Shown here: positions 46,346-59,083 of the stretch, in pieces | Layout: each line of letters starts with the position of its first letter | Numbering within the stretch: the first letter of the stretch is position 1 | Source of the DNA: Sialis fuliginosa | Lineage: Eukaryota; Arthropoda; Insecta; Megaloptera; Sialidae | Direction: 5' to 3' | DNA: 64,000 nucleotides | Assembly (NCBI GenBank): GCA_961205875.1 | Contig: OY540817.1 | Coordinates: 12,807,001 to 12,871,000, forward strand | Notes under the pieces: generated by a model | The model's database searches: none | Seen by the model: the letters and a program-made list of their open reading frames with translations, nothing else | What the model was told of the DNA's origin: nothing | Program-made: the position numbers and the translations under genes

Positions 46346-47939
46346 AAAAAAATTAGGAAACATCATAAACTACAATTAAATGTGTAATATTGATAACTTT
46401 ATGTATTTATTATTTTTAAGAAAATTTTGTTTAAAAACGTAGACGCATTCGCATAAATGAGGCGAATCGGATCCAAAAAAATTCAGACCATTTTCAATTT
46501 TTTTTTAATGTACTCAATACAATCGCCATCAGAACAATATTTAGTGCTAGCCAGAGATGATAGTTATAATAATGCATTTTTTATTTATGTAATCTCACAG
46601 AGGAGATATAAAATGTCATACAAAATAAAAAAATCTAGTATGGAATATACAAAAACTTAATTAATTAAGAAATAAACTTCAATCCTAGACATTTGTAATC
46701 ATGCCATGCATGCATATAACATGATATATGTGTTCATATACATAGATTTATAATTGTAAAAAATTTAGAAGACAAAATTAAATGAATAAAGTTGGACTCA
46801 ACCGCCAACAGAAAAATTAAGTTAATCAAATAACTTATTGATCATATAATTTATAGGACCTTTTGTACAACAGTTATTAGTTACCTATCATTTTTAGAAT
46901 GATTAAAAAGGCGCAAGTGTTCATAACTCTATATTGAAATACACATATATATATAATATATATTACAGTAAAGTTAAGATATATTTAACATCTCAAAAAA
47001 AAATATAATTAATTATTTAGTTTATTATAACACGCATATCGATACTTTAAAATTAACATAACAATTTATCAAAACTGTAAATAAGAAAAAATATTCAGAT
47101 ATCACAATCGGAATAAGTACCTGTATGAGCGTTCCTTTATATTTCTTGGTACCCTTTATTCAGGTTAAAATATTTGCCAGTCACTTCTTTAAATTTAGGG
47201 TAGATTTCTATCTATCATGTTATTTTTATTACACATTCTCAGTTTCCAACAAATGTTTTTTGTTACATCCAAAGACTGGTACATATAATATTTTATTGGT
47301 ATTGTCTGTTTAGTTCTTTTTTTTGAAAAAGAGATGAAATATGTTGGACTGGAAACATCCAATGTACTTGGGTGTCTCTATAGATTTATCATGCTATTGA
47401 AGAAGGTGTCTTATTTTTTTAGATCTCGGTCGAGTTTTTAAGAGACATAAATGATTTTAATTTATCATTCTTGTATGTGGGAATTTTATATTTGGATTAA
47501 TGGTATTCTGAAATATTAGATCTTTTTGTTATGATTTGAATTCAGATTTTTATCTCTATGATGCGAGTAGGATTTTGTTTTGTTATATATCGTTTATCAT
47601 TAATTAAATTACTTTTATGGCGCTGTAACGGTATTATGAGTATTAGAAATTTAAGATGGTCTTACCAAGTTTTGTACTATTAATATTACAAAATCAGACA
47701 TTTATGTAATTGAAACTTTTACTGTGAACATTTGCCAAAAGACTTTTATCGATTACTATATACAGATAACCCATTTTATTGAAATAAAAAAAGTTTTTCG
47801 ATTTCTTAATATTAATAAATGCAATTTTTTTAAATGTTATATTTAGGCCTAGCTGACAGTGTTTTTATTTTATTTCTGATAGAATCAAATAAACTTAACT
47901 GAGTTAAGAAGAAAACTTTTTATTTAAAATCATTTAGAG
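46346..47939. other. AT-rich gene-free stretch
   Basis: Frames at 46457-46660 (67 codons) and 47125-47313 (62 codons) have AT-driven composition and no splice sites. Nothing else recognised. Confidence 0.4.
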
Positions 47940-48085
47940 GTTACATTAAGACTGCATATTGGGACGAAATTTTTCTTGGTTTCGGTCTCGAAATGAAATC
48001 TAGAATGAAACAAGACAGCTTTAAATTCGGACGACACGAGATAGATACAAGATTGGTTTATGGTCGGATGATACGAGTCCAAGAC
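47940..48085. repeat. Repeat family D fragment
   Basis: 'tcggtctcgaaatgaaatc', 'cggacgacacgagatagat' and 'gatacgagtccaagacg' place it loosely with 32370-33025. Confidence 0.3.
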
Positions 48086-48627
48086 GTCTATTATCTTTAT
48101 TTATATGTTTTGTCTAAAATTATGCTGGCAGTTCAATTATGCAGCAGGTTTTAAAAGGTTATCAATAATTAGTAAAAAATAAATATATATAGAACCTGTT
48201 GCAAACATTCATCGAAAATCTAAAAAAAACTTCCTATTGCACATGTCTTATTCGTAGATCTAAAGCTTGCATATGAGATGAAGACAATGATTTTGAATAT
48301 TTGTTGAATTTAATTTTTTTATCATTGTTTTCCATTGTTAACTAGATGAAACTTATTAATTATTTTACATAAAGGAATTCCAGACACGGTTGTATTGTTT
48401 GTTTTTTTCTTCAAAATTGCATTATTAATAAATCCCTTTAGTTATGTCCATATCTTTTAGATCAGTCTCTACATCTGTCCGTGTATTTTGTCAATGAAAA
48501 CCTGGCTTGCAAAATGTCGTACTTTTGATAGAGTAAATCGTTTTGACTTCTGATTTATTTTCAACGTGTTTTTCTCAAAATTTTTAATCAATTTACAATA
48601 ATTTCTTCAATCTATTGACATTATTCT

Positions 48628-48867
48628 ATGTCTATTACTATTATTATTATAACTATTTGGCACGGTTGTGTTGACCAGGAATGTCACGAAGTTTACACAG
48701 GTACTTGTGAAGACGCGTGGGTAACAGATAATATGTACGGACATGATTCATCTTATAGACAACAGGTGCACGAGCTATACTCAATTCTGTCAGAGTTGTT
48801 ACATTATATAATTATTATTGTTGTTATGAAACTCAAGTACCTACGGAAGCCAACAAGAAATGTTTAA
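48628..48867 (+). CDS. Candidate small coding segment, unknown protein
   Basis: A 79-codon frame whose middle 47 codons (about 48658-48798) have a mild preference for C/G endings and a folded-protein look: HGCVDQECHEVYTGTCEDAW, then YRQQVHELYSILSELL. Three cysteines lie within 14 residues. No acceptor AG occurs in the 60 bases before the GC-richer part, so if real it would use the ATG at 48628. Hydrophobic ends come from A/T-rich DNA. Unrecognised. Confidence 0.3.
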   Translation: MSITIIIITIWHGCVDQECHEVYTGTCEDAWVTDNMYGHDSSYRQQVHELYSILSELLHYIIIIVVMKLKYLRKPTRNV

Positions 48868-50362
48868 CACATATATTGCACTATTTATGAGAGGTATAAG
48901 AGTACTATAAATGCATGCCTATGCATATAATAGAAATATAATACATACATATTTAGATTATTATTGTATTATAACATTAATATTTTAATTATTATAATAA
49001 TTATTAAAGTGAAAATATTCAATTTTCTGAATGGTTTGTTATAAGTCTAGCAAAAATTCGTATAATATTTATGCAAATAAATTTTTTTTAAATTAATAAA
49101 ATCAATAAGCTGAGCTATCACATGTACATACCTACTGTCTAACAAGTGAAAGTACTTGAAGTATAAAGTAAATTTTACTATTTTTAAATATACTTGAAAT
49201 AAGTTGACTTTTTAATATCAAGCATTCAAATCAAATATTATGAAAATGTATTTGAAGTACTAAATACTAGAATTTACTTCAAATAAAAAAAAAATACTTT
49301 GTGTAAACTAAACTAAAAACATTACACGTGTTTCGACTTCACAACAAATCTTCATCAGGAGCCTAACAATTCCAAACTGAACAGTCTGTTAAGGTGTATA
49401 TTTTTAGTACTAAGAAACCACAGTTTCTTCATTTTTCCAGTACTTGATGTACACTTTCAAGTGTTTTACTTGAAATATTGACAGTGCAGACAATAATTAA
49501 AAATAAATTTATGAAATAATTTTCCAAATTTTATTAGATCAAAATAAACATTTTGTTTTTTTGTAACTTTTAACTAATAGTTTTTTTAAATTCTTGAAAC
49601 TTAAAAAGTCTAAATAATTTGTAAAATATCTAAATAATGGTTTTGCTAAAAAACTACATAAAAAATTATGTTGGTATATTTACGTGTTAAAAACAAGTCA
49701 ATATTCAATATTAAATTAAATCTAAAAAAAGATGCATTTGCGTCATTGTATAAATACAAGTGCTAGAACAACATTTATTATGATTTATAAAACCGTCATT
49801 ACAAAAATTACTTTACAATGGACTGGAAAATATACGTTGATATAAACGATATATAATTAATTAAACAATAAAAACATAACAGCCAATATATCGAAATTTT
49901 ATCGATAAAAAATATTACATATTATTACCTTGTTTTGATAATTAACAGTAAATATAATTCACAATATTGATTTAGGTAGTGTGCAAAACCATATCTATAA
50001 AATGCATTTAGTCGTTGCTATAATTTAGATTAAATTGATATTATTAATCATTAATGAATAATTAATAATTTCAGTAAGTGGTACTTTTTCATTATATATA
50101 TGACACATGTCGATGTATTTTATATTATGGTATAAGTTTAATGTAAATAGCGTTTCTTATACTAATAATTCCAGTGACGGCCAGAGAACATTTTTAAAAT
50201 TATGTTTTCTCATTTTATTAAAAATATTAAATGTCTACGTTTTTTGTCATTTTGAAAAATATTAAAAATAAAAAAGTTATATATATTCGATCATAAATTT
50301 TAAAATTCGAATAATCTACCAGTTTATCCGAAGTACTTTTAACGTCACAAATCTACAAAGAG
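48868..50362. other. AT-rich stretch with a repeat remnant at 49142-49490
   Basis: 'gtgaaagtacttgaagtata' and 'tacttgaaataagttgac' relate 49142-49270 to 60610-60740 ('tacatgaagtacaagtacc', 'aagtcaagttgaagtatc'); such AAGTACTTG-rich ends occur in hAT-type MITEs. The 'acgtgtttcgacttcac' word at about 49324 is another repeat remnant. No gene. Confidence 0.4.
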
Positions 50363-50647
50363 TTAAGAAAATTTGCAAGCACTTTCAAATTGGATATCAA
50401 ACCAATTCCCTTGATGTTTCATGAAGTGTTTGACAAGTTTCGCGCAATCGTGGTAGGTAAACACCAACGGTATTAAAACAGTGATGATGTTATGAATATT
50501 ATTTTGTGCGGTCAGAGTCGCCAACTGTGTTATAATAAGTTGAAGTATCACTGCTCTAGATTCCATAACTAATCCATAGATACTAACACAGAATAATGTT
50601 ACTTGCAAGCTAGCAAATTTTATTAGCTTCTTTATAATACCAGACAT
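50363..50647 (-). CDS. Putative membrane protein ORF, unknown family
   Basis: A complete 94-codon frame from ATG (50647, with an in-frame TAG 15 bases upstream) to TAA (50363). Codons in the middle are notably C/G-ending (CAG TTG GCG ACT CTG ACC; TTT ACC TAC CAC GAT TGC GCG), unlike chance frames nearby. Hydrophobic stretches at about residues 8-28, 32-45 and 52-66 suggest two or three membrane segments, followed by a polar tail (KLVKHFMKHQGNWFDIQFE). The layout recalls part of an insect odorant or gustatory receptor, but this is only a topology impression. It may be a single exon or a fragment; no partner exons were found nearby. Confidence 0.45.
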   Translation of the reverse strand: MSGIIKKLIKFASLQVTLFCVSIYGLVMESRAVILQLIITQLATLTAQNNIHNIITVLIPLVFTYHDCAKLVKHFMKHQGNWFDIQFESACKFS

Positions 50648-52506
50648 ATGTTTTAAAATCTATTATGTGCCATTCAGAAACTAAAGAAAACTAATTCACA
50701 AAAACAACCATACAAAAAATAAAATTTTATGAAGCTAGATGGTAAACAAAAGAAGTTGTTATAACATTCGTCTAATATTTGATGGATTATATTAAAATTA
50801 AACCCAAAATTAGCGTTTACCTATTTGCTCTTAAATATGTCATTTTATCTCAAACCAACCTCACAAGACGCCACTGGTTCTTTCACAATAATAGAGATTG
50901 TATTTTGACGTTCTTATGTAATTATTTGTTATTATTAGCAATTAATAATAAATACGTTTGTTGCTTTTTTTAACATGCGTTTGAAAATCGTAATGTTTGT
51001 ACGTAATGGACAAAATAACTATAAGTATAAACGTCGATTTGTACCTATTGCATTTCTAAAGTGTGCATATTTTTTCACCTAAATTGAGATACTGCAGCAA
51101 AATAATACTCGTATATAATTTATTATGTTTATAATTTGCTAAATAATAAATAAGAATGCTTTTAAAACTACAATGTAACATGATAGAAAGCAATATTCCT
51201 AATGTCTAATAAAAGTTTATTAAAATATTATATCTATAGGTACTATTGGCTATAGAAGTCGTCTGCTACCCTAAAGGTCAGAATTACTTACAACAGATTC
51301 TAAAATATTAAGACAAACATAATCGGTTATCTTTTCTAGGGTCGATCTTATATAGTTACATCATTTTAAATAAAAAATTACTTATACAATTTTCAACAGA
51401 TAACAATTTAAAATATATATGAGTACTATAAACATAGAGAACTTCAATATCTAGTAAATGAGTTTCAAAATATCTGTCTTTGTTTGGTACATGGAAAAAT
51501 GATTTGCATGCGACTCTACATCATTTTTCTTTGTTACAAAATTCCAATTAAACTTAAATTATAACTAGCACTACAATTTTCATATTTATCTTATACTTAC
51601 TGAATTTAAATTCTTTTATTCTCTTTAAATACCTAGATACTGGGCGATATACCTATAGAACTTAAACGTTTCTGAAGCTCATGTGCAGGTGGGGATCTAG
51701 ATTTACAATTTTCAAGGGGGGAGGATCCGTTCTATGATATGGACAAAAGAAGTTACATTAGTATATATTTAATAAGCATTTTCTATTTCATTTGCTTTAA
51801 TTTTAGAGGTTTAGAGAGGGAGGGGCTCATAGGGGATATGACTATACATATTTTTACAAAAAAAAAAAACGTAACATATCTCAAAGAAAAATCTTGAAAG
51901 AGCTACAATAATGTTGACATTTTAACATTTAAAAAACATTTTTTCAATCAGTATTTTTCTAGTAAGTAATTGAAATAGATGTTTCTAGTTTTTCCTCGAG
52001 GGATCGCTCAAAAACGATTTAATTAATAAGTTGAATTAACAATAATAAAAACACACATAAGAACTATTTATGGTTATAAACATAAACACACACATTACAT
52101 TTTATATTATAAAAAATATTTAACAATTAAAATTAATTGTATTGTTTTTTTATGTATAAAGTTGGGTGGCATTATTTTCTAATGATGTGCATGAAAAACC
52201 AATGCAAGAAATATTTATTGTATAAAACATCTACTAATTTCACGCTAATTATGTGATATGAATTAAGCATACATGTTTCAGTTTGTTTAATAATATAAAC
52301 CTGCCAGTTGTAAAAATAAAATGATACGTTTTGTACAGGGGCGTAACAATAATATTTTTTTGCATACATATATTATTTATTTTTCTTTATACAGAGATGT
52401 AAATACATTTCGAATTATACATGTAATTTTTCAATATACATAAATTAGATAGGATAGTTTGTTCCTAATATCAAATAATGTTAAAAAACAGAAATTGTAC
52501 TCTTAT
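50648..52506. other. AT-rich gene-free stretch
   Basis: G-rich words at 51690-51835 (ttttcaaggggggaggatcc, gagggaggggctcat) look like repeat remnants. 'cataacaataatattttttt'-type sequence with 'caggggcgtaac' at about 52337 resembles a hAT-type end. Frames of 64-65 codons here are not supported. Confidence 0.35.
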
Positions 52507-52871
52507 ATTATTTTGGATGCGAAAGTCGGTTGCATTTTTCCCTCGACGCGAAAAACACCGTTACACGCAGAAATCGACTTTTATTTTAGAAAAAAAAATG
52601 TAAACAGTGAAATATTTTATAAAATCTTTCACCCCACCCTTTATTTATTCATTTCTAAATGTAAATGTTATATTTATGTAAAATATTTTTTTTTTGTTTT
52701 ACTAATACATTAATCCTTAATATACTACACTCGAATATCAATTTCCTTATATGAAATTTCATGCAAAATTGACATCATGAAAAGAAAATCTAAATAAAAT
52801 AAAAATTTTACCACTTTTATTTTTATCGGAAAACGTGCACATTTTAAGGAATAAGTGTTCCAAAGGATTAA
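52507..52871. mobile_element. piggyBac-like MITE, second copy (inverted)
   Basis: The left end 'ttttggatgcgaaagtcgg' and right end 'gttccaaaggattaa' match the ends of 18986-19368 in opposite orientation, with TTAA kept at the right (52868-52871) and changed to ATTA at the left. Interior words 'aaaacaccgtta' and 'accccaccctttatttattc' also match. The 84-codon plus frame and its counterpart in copy 1 are by-products. Confidence 0.75.
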
Positions 52872-53440
52872 AGAAACATTTTTTTATTATGTTTGTATAA
52901 AAGTTTATTATAAATATTACACTTTAAAAAATAAATAAAAAAGTTTTTTTTTTACATTATAATTATATTTTAAATAATTTTCCTTAAAGTACGTTCCTAA
53001 ACTATTTTCGATCGAAATATCTGCCCTAGATCCTACGAGACTTTCTTATACGTGATACATTTTACATATATATTTTCATTTTTTAAATTTAAAATCAAAT
53101 TATGCGATAAATTAAAGAAAAAAGTAGGTACGAAATTATTTTTAAATTATAACAGGTCGCAAAATAATTCAACTGACAGTGGCGGACTAATAAAAATTGG
53201 TACCCGGGGCGAAATGTTAGTTATGCACCCCCTTTTTCCCCAAAAATTTCGTTGAGTGACATTTTTTTCGTTATCAGTTAAATTTTGGCACCCCCCTTTT
53301 TAAGCCCTCCTGCAGTTTTTAGTTTTCATTTCAATTTTTAATCCTCGAAAGTTCTATTACCTCATTTGGCACCCATCTGTATCGTAAACCCCCCCTCATC
53401 ATATTACATATATATACTCTCAAAATAAGACATAGCCACG
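52872..53440. other. AT-rich DNA and a C-run-rich repeat remnant
   Basis: 53177-53400 has 'cagtggcggactaataaaa' followed by several runs of C ('gcaccccctttttcccc', 'ggcacccccc', 'aaacccccc'). The first word is a hAT-type end; a right end was not identified with confidence. Confidence 0.35.
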
Positions 53441-53700
53441 TCCCTGCGACGACAATTACATGGCCACAGACACATGCAGATTACAGCGGACCGCGTATAA
53501 ACAAATAAACACACAACTTCTTTCCGATCATAACATCGCATCGCTGTCTGAATAATAATTATCAAACATAACAAGTCTGAATTTATAATTTAATTATCTG
53601 AATATCCATGCTCTTTACTGACCAGACGCGCTGGAATGCACGAGTCCATTTCTGTCTGTGCGCTGTTGGAAAATGCATGTGTAACAACATTGTTATATGT
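53441..53700. other. GC-richer patch, candidate conserved non-coding block
   Basis: 'ccctgcgacgacaattacat', 'ttacagcggaccgcgtataa', 'cagacgcgctggaatgcacg' alternate with homeodomain-like aattat words. No frame. It resembles the other patches in the window. Confidence 0.3.
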
Positions 53701-56264
53701 ACCTACGTTTGAAAACTTCATTGAAAATAGTCTTGTTCGTTGCAACTGAAAAGGTCAACATAAATAAAACGATCTTCTTATTTTTCTTCTTTCACTTTAT
53801 CTAGTTTAGTTATGCACTATCTATATACTTTTATGTAATGTAATTGTGAATAAATTAATTTTATTTTAAATTGACTGTTATTGATAATTACTTAAAGGTG
53901 TGTTTAAATAACATGTAATTTACTGACATTTAATATACAATGTATTATATGTATTATAAACTTATATACAATAAAGGTATATTATCTACTTAGATTATAC
54001 TTGTACATTGTACATATTATGTATGCAACACATAAGATATTATCAAAGTACAAAAGATATGTGGTGGAAAATTTCAATCAAAAGTCAATTTTCCTAATGA
54101 AGTCAACACCGTTTTGCGGGTAATTCAAAGCTCTCGAATGTGGATTTCAAACTTAAATAACATTTTTCTCGAAATCATGTTTTTTGAGCTGGCCGTACTC
54201 CTAGCGCCTTCAGTTTTTTAACGGATTGACTTGAAATTTCAGCTGTAGCTTCACAATAGCATTATATAGCGAAGGATGCAGAATTTTTTTATTGATTTAG
54301 TTAAACCGATTTTCGACAGATTATTTCGAAAACAAATTCATTCAAAACGACGCCGTTTTTTTTTAAATCGACATCCGAAAATCCCACGCCATTCACTTCG
54401 TTTTAGCATATATTTTAAGAATTTTTTATGTTTTTTTGTTATAAATAAAAAATTGTGACCTACTGTACGGCCAGGGTGGTAAAAAAAATAGATTTCATTG
54501 CGGTAACTGCAACGATGCCATTTTGTTTTTAAATAATAAATAAAATAAAATTTATATACCTTGTTATTTATGGATTCAATCGTTTTTGGCTTCTTTATGG
54601 TTTAATTATATTTCTTAACTATAATAGTAAAAATAAACTATAATAAAGTTCAAAATTAAAAAATATTAAACTTTTCCATACAAAAATAAAACTACCTATG
54701 TATATTCCATGCATCAAATTTTCTACATAATGTCTTACACACATTTCAAACATCCCATCTGAAGATCGCAGTAAAAACGTCAAAAACGGGTATAATAAGA
54801 AACAAACATTTGTGGTATACAAAAATCTATGGGCCGTTCTAAAAACTACAACAAATTTGCAAAAACCGCAAGAGATAAGCGACCCATTGTGACAGACAAA
54901 CCAATTCGATAATAATCCTGTCAGGAGTTGAAGGACCCTAATTTGTCATAATTTACAGCCGGACCCCCGCCGGGGTACCGGGAAAGTCAGTAAAGGTCTA
55001 ATCCTTCAGACAAAAGTCACTCATAACTAGAGCTGTAAATTTCGTTCTCTATGCAAATCGTCTACCGTTTTTGTGCTGCGAGAAATTCCAAGCCCACAGA
55101 TGTGGTTCCGTTGTTTGTTTTGTCCACGTTTTATGTGTTGGAATCAAAGACATTATCTGCTAATTTATATTTGCAGCGTTTTTAATTCGTTTATTTTTGT
55201 TTTGTTTTCTTTACCAGGTAGTTATTTAAGGTGGAAGATTTTTAAAGTTGATAAAAATCATAGTTTTTGTTACAATTTGACCAACTATATCCACTTTTTG
55301 TTGATTTGTTAATTTTATTTTAAATCACAATAAAATAATTTCAGAAGTCCTCACTTGTGAGGTATTATTAGACTCCTGGTGAGGATTTCTCATTAAATTG
55401 AAACACATATGTCGATTGATATTGTTTTATCGTGGTTAAGTTTTATTTCAGTTTTTATTTTCTAATTATTAATTTTAGTTTCGTCAAGTCAATGAAAATA
55501 ACTTTTATATCTTCAATTTAACTCAATTATATATTAACTATAGTCCTTGTTAGCTTCAGGATAACCCATATACCTACACTTAATTAATACAATACTATTT
55601 TGATGATTAATTTAATCAGATATCAAAACATTAAAATTAGCTTCAAATATTTATTAATCATTTTTATACATTTTCTCGACTATTTTTTTGTTGATTTATT
55701 GTTATAGCCTATATGTATGATTTCTAAATAACTCAGCCATCAAATAATTGCGTTCTTTTAAGTATCGATATATATTCATATCTATGTAAAATAGTGTTGA
55801 AATTCCAATCATATGTTTATAAGTATATTAGATTTAATAATAATCGTCTTCTAGGATGTAGCAAATTGATTTGCACTATCCCATATTTGGCTGGCAGATT
55901 TTAAACTTCGTGAATCATACTTGATCTTCTTATATCATAAAAATATATAATCCTTAAAATTCAATCATCGCAATTAGTCTAAGAATTTCTAACTTTTTAT
56001 ATTTGCAGGGTTGTGTAAAAATAATATTTAACCTTTCATACATAAAACTTATATCCAAAATAATTAAACTTATTTACAGATATTATGAAACATATCAAAT
56101 ATTTATTTTACAGGTACTCTTTTTACAAGGTACTTATCTATTATAAAAATTACAAAAATATAATAAATATAAATTTAACTTTTTAAATGCATCATGAATT
56201 TTGGATGATGCAGTGGACATATTCAGGACTCTATTGAAAGTGCACTTTCCACTACCCACTGCAA
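53701..56264. other. Mostly AT-rich, gene-free
   Basis: 54100-54480 looks like an old interspersed repeat ('gagctggccgtactcctagc' facing 'cctactgtacggccag'). 54870-55030 is a GC-richer patch (cagccggacccccgccgggg). The 79-codon plus frame at 55073-55312 starts in another mild patch (RCLFCPRFMCW) but turns AT-driven; not called. Confidence 0.35.
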
Positions 56265-56310
56265 CATGCGACGGAACGTTGGCCGATAAAACAATCAAAT
56301 CGAAACTTTT
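56265..56310 (+). repeat. Motif shared with the 14519-14646 element
   Basis: 'actgcaacatgcgacggaac' then 'gttggccgataaaacaatc' parallels 'gtgacgaaacgttggcagat' at about 14583. A diverged fragment of the same family. Confidence 0.4.
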
Positions 56311-56559
56311 TTACTTTTTACAGTTTTTGTTGTAATTTTTAGTTGCACTTAAATTCGTCATAAAATGTAAGGGCTCTTGGAAAAATACAAGATATACCTT
56401 CAAAGAATTTCTCTACACCCTATAAACATAGACGATAGGTAACAACAAAACAATTCATCTCCTGAAATCCTATCAGCATCACATTCGCATAAACCCAGCA
56501 GCTTAAACTAAATAATAATAAACAACACATTAATAATCTTCTACGGCATTTCAGCGTAT

Positions 56560-56830
56560 TTAGAACAACGCTGTTCGCACAATATTCAAATGACATCACC
56601 GGAGTGACAGATATTGAATGAGATGTGACACCGAACCGGTGGTTCCCGTACGACGAGGACCCCCGCAGTGTCATTGTGCCACTGAAACATCTAACGGTTG
56701 TTTGACAATTGTTGTTGTTGTTAGGGAAGTCATTGCAAGTCATTTATCTGACTTAGCTTCCAAGGAAGTATGTGTTCTGGAGGTGACAAGTTCCCATGGA
56801 TGGAATGTTTTAAATGAAAGTGTTTGAAAT
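56560..56830. other. GC-richer patch with overlapping frames on both strands
   Basis: A plus frame of 69 codons (56618-56827) and a minus frame of 107 codons (56420-56743) overlap here. Neither has a recognised domain. The plus frame has slightly better codon endings (CCG GTG, CCC, GAC ACC; CTG GAG GTG). It could hold an exon or be regulatory; the evidence does not decide. Confidence 0.25.
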
Positions 56831-57214
56831 GGCAATTTGTTATGCATATTGTTGTGGTTTTTCTGTATATTTAAAATTCAATTTTCGTTAAAATGTTTAA
56901 GATACGTGTATTTTTAGAAATGCTAAATATATTCAATTGTATATATTTTAACCATTTAAAAATTATACGATTTATCTTCTATAAGAAATAGTTACGTACT
57001 CATTTTTTCAGTTTTTAGCAAAAAAAATAAATATATGGTTTTTAATTCACTTAGGTATCATAAAATTATCTTAAGCTATAATTTACCGGAATTGATTTTT
57101 GTATCGCAAATGACGGCATCTTGCACACAGAATCATTTAACAAATATTTGTAGCTCTGAGCTTTTTTCATTTAAAAGTTTGAATAAAAAAAAATGATCGC
57201 TTACGATAATTTTG

Positions 57215-57365
57215 TTTTCAAACGAGACGAGATTAGATTTAAAATTGAAAGTCTCTTCTCGCTAATATTTAAGCCGCTTACATACATTCGTTCGTTTAAT
57301 TTAACTCGTATAATAAATATGTTGAAATACTTGTCTCGTCAAAATTTTAGACGATATTAGACCAG
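57215..57365. repeat. Repeat family D fragment
   Basis: 'caaacgagacgagattagat', 'gaaagtctcttctcgc' and 'cttgtctcgtcaaaatttta' link it to 32370-33025. Confidence 0.4.
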
Positions 57366-58235
57366 AAACAATCTCAAACTAAGTTTTTAGTAAAAAATAT
57401 TAAATAATTTCCTATTCTTACTTAAAATAATTGTTATTCGTGATTATTAAGCTTTTATTGTTTAATTCTTAAATATTAAAGACATGCAGTGGTTACATTA
57501 CTTTTAAAATTACATATATTTGTACTTCGATATATGTACCTACATTTTTTTTTGTTTAATTTTATTATTTCTATCAAATTAGTTTTATATAAACAAATAT
57601 ATTTCAAAATATGGTAATGCTTTTAATATAAAATATAAATACTTAGTACATGCATGCTGAAACACGTATTTATGTATGAAAATTTTATGAAAACTTCGTG
57701 TTCATGGTAGAAATTAACTCATATTTTTTATACAACGTATTATTTTTATACCATACATACATGTACAATTACAAAAATCAAGGAAACGTAGAAATAACAA
57801 TACCATTACACTCAAGAGAGAAATATTTATAAACATATGCAATTGTACAAAGCAGAGAACAGGCGAGAAATCGAGTGAGTCTTTAGCACATAACAGATAC
57901 AAGAGCGTGTCTAAACTGGACGTGAAATGCACGCTCACGTTTCAGGCGTGTACCCTCACTGTGTATGCCTTTCCACTTACATTAATTGTTATATTATTTG
58001 GATATGAAAAATCAAAGAATATTAACAACTGTATAATTATGTTTTCTTGTTAAAAATATGTTATTGGATACAAAGTTTGCAACTAAAGTATGTAAAATGT
58101 ATGTGAATGCATGTCAAATTATATTGTTATTTAATATTTCTTGATTTATTTACACGTTTGTATCAGTGGTGTAGACAGCAAAACGGATTTCGGATTTAAG
58201 CCTTGGCACTTTACAGAAACGGTCTCCGTCACCGC
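57366..58235. other. AT-rich gene-free stretch
   Basis: The 74-codon minus frame at 57714-57938 is Leu/Ser/Cys-rich without splice or codon support. Nothing else recognised. Confidence 0.35.
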
Positions 58236-58346
58236 TTCGACCTTGCAAATCTATTATATATGATTCAATACAAATGGCATGTTAGCTGCGTCGAAACGGC
58301 GCTGCGTTTTGATGCAGCTAACATGTAATAGATTTGCAAGGTCGAA
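58236..58346. repeat. Long imperfect hairpin with a one-sided 21-nt insertion
   Basis: 'ttcgaccttgcaaatctatt' (from 58236) is mirrored exactly by 'aatagatttgcaaggtcgaa' (to 58346), and 'catgttagctgc' (58278-58289) by 'gcagctaacatg' (58314-58325). On the right the two arms are contiguous; on the left 21 bases (58257-58277) separate them. The loop is 'gtcgaaacggcgctgcgttt' plus a few bases. This is a hairpin of 33 pairs with a bulge. Confidence 0.85.
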
Positions 58347-59083
58347 CCTGGATCGGCGATCCCGATCGTTTTTAGCGCCCTAGAATCCATTGTCTAAATT
58401 ATTTAATTCAAAAATTACTAGTCTGAGTTTTATTTAACCCCGCTGCTACGTATCACGTCAATCCCTCGACTGTGCATCCCGAAACAGTCACACCCTTTTT
58501 TTTTACTGCAATTTTTTTTGTCGTAATATACTATAATAGTTAGAAAGTAACGTGACATTTGTTATATTTGTGTGTCGTATATAATATAGTCCATTGTACT
58601 AGCCTACTCTCTTATTATATCTTTAAACAAGTATATCTCGGTGAAAAAAAAAATCGTAAAGTGAAAAGTAAAAGTTCCCTTTAAAAAAATATAGTAAGTA
58701 TTATTTGTTATTGTTAACAATAAACATATCTATTTGGTAAATCAAAATCATAATTATCGTACTTTTGAGTTAGGATAACTAAAAACTTGTTATGATGGAA
58801 CAATTTAGGTAACTGATTTCATTTCAACACTACAAAAACCTTCTGAATCCCCTATATTCTTATATTGCTTTACTCCGGGAAACATTTGATAAGAAAAAAG
58901 GTACTCACTTTTTAAAACTTTGATCACTGACTCGAGTGTTAATGAAATCCCCCAAAATTGCTTGTATAGATTAATTAGAGATTGATCTTGTATCACAAAC
59001 AATATAACAGATTTTTTTTAAATATACCAAACTATCTGATGTCTAAATTATTTTTAATTTATTTTATTTATTTATTTTTACAG
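58347..59083. other. Gene-free stretch before the candidate exon
   Basis: 58347-58500 is a mild GC patch (ggatcggcgatcccgatcgt). The rest is A/T-rich and ends in the polypyrimidine tract of the 59084 acceptor. The 65-codon minus frame at 58805-59002 is not supported. Confidence 0.35.

Noticed and set aside
53177..53400. G-quadruplex cluster from repeated C runs
   Set aside because: Runs are too far apart and irregular for a convincing quadruplex; more likely a repeat remnant.
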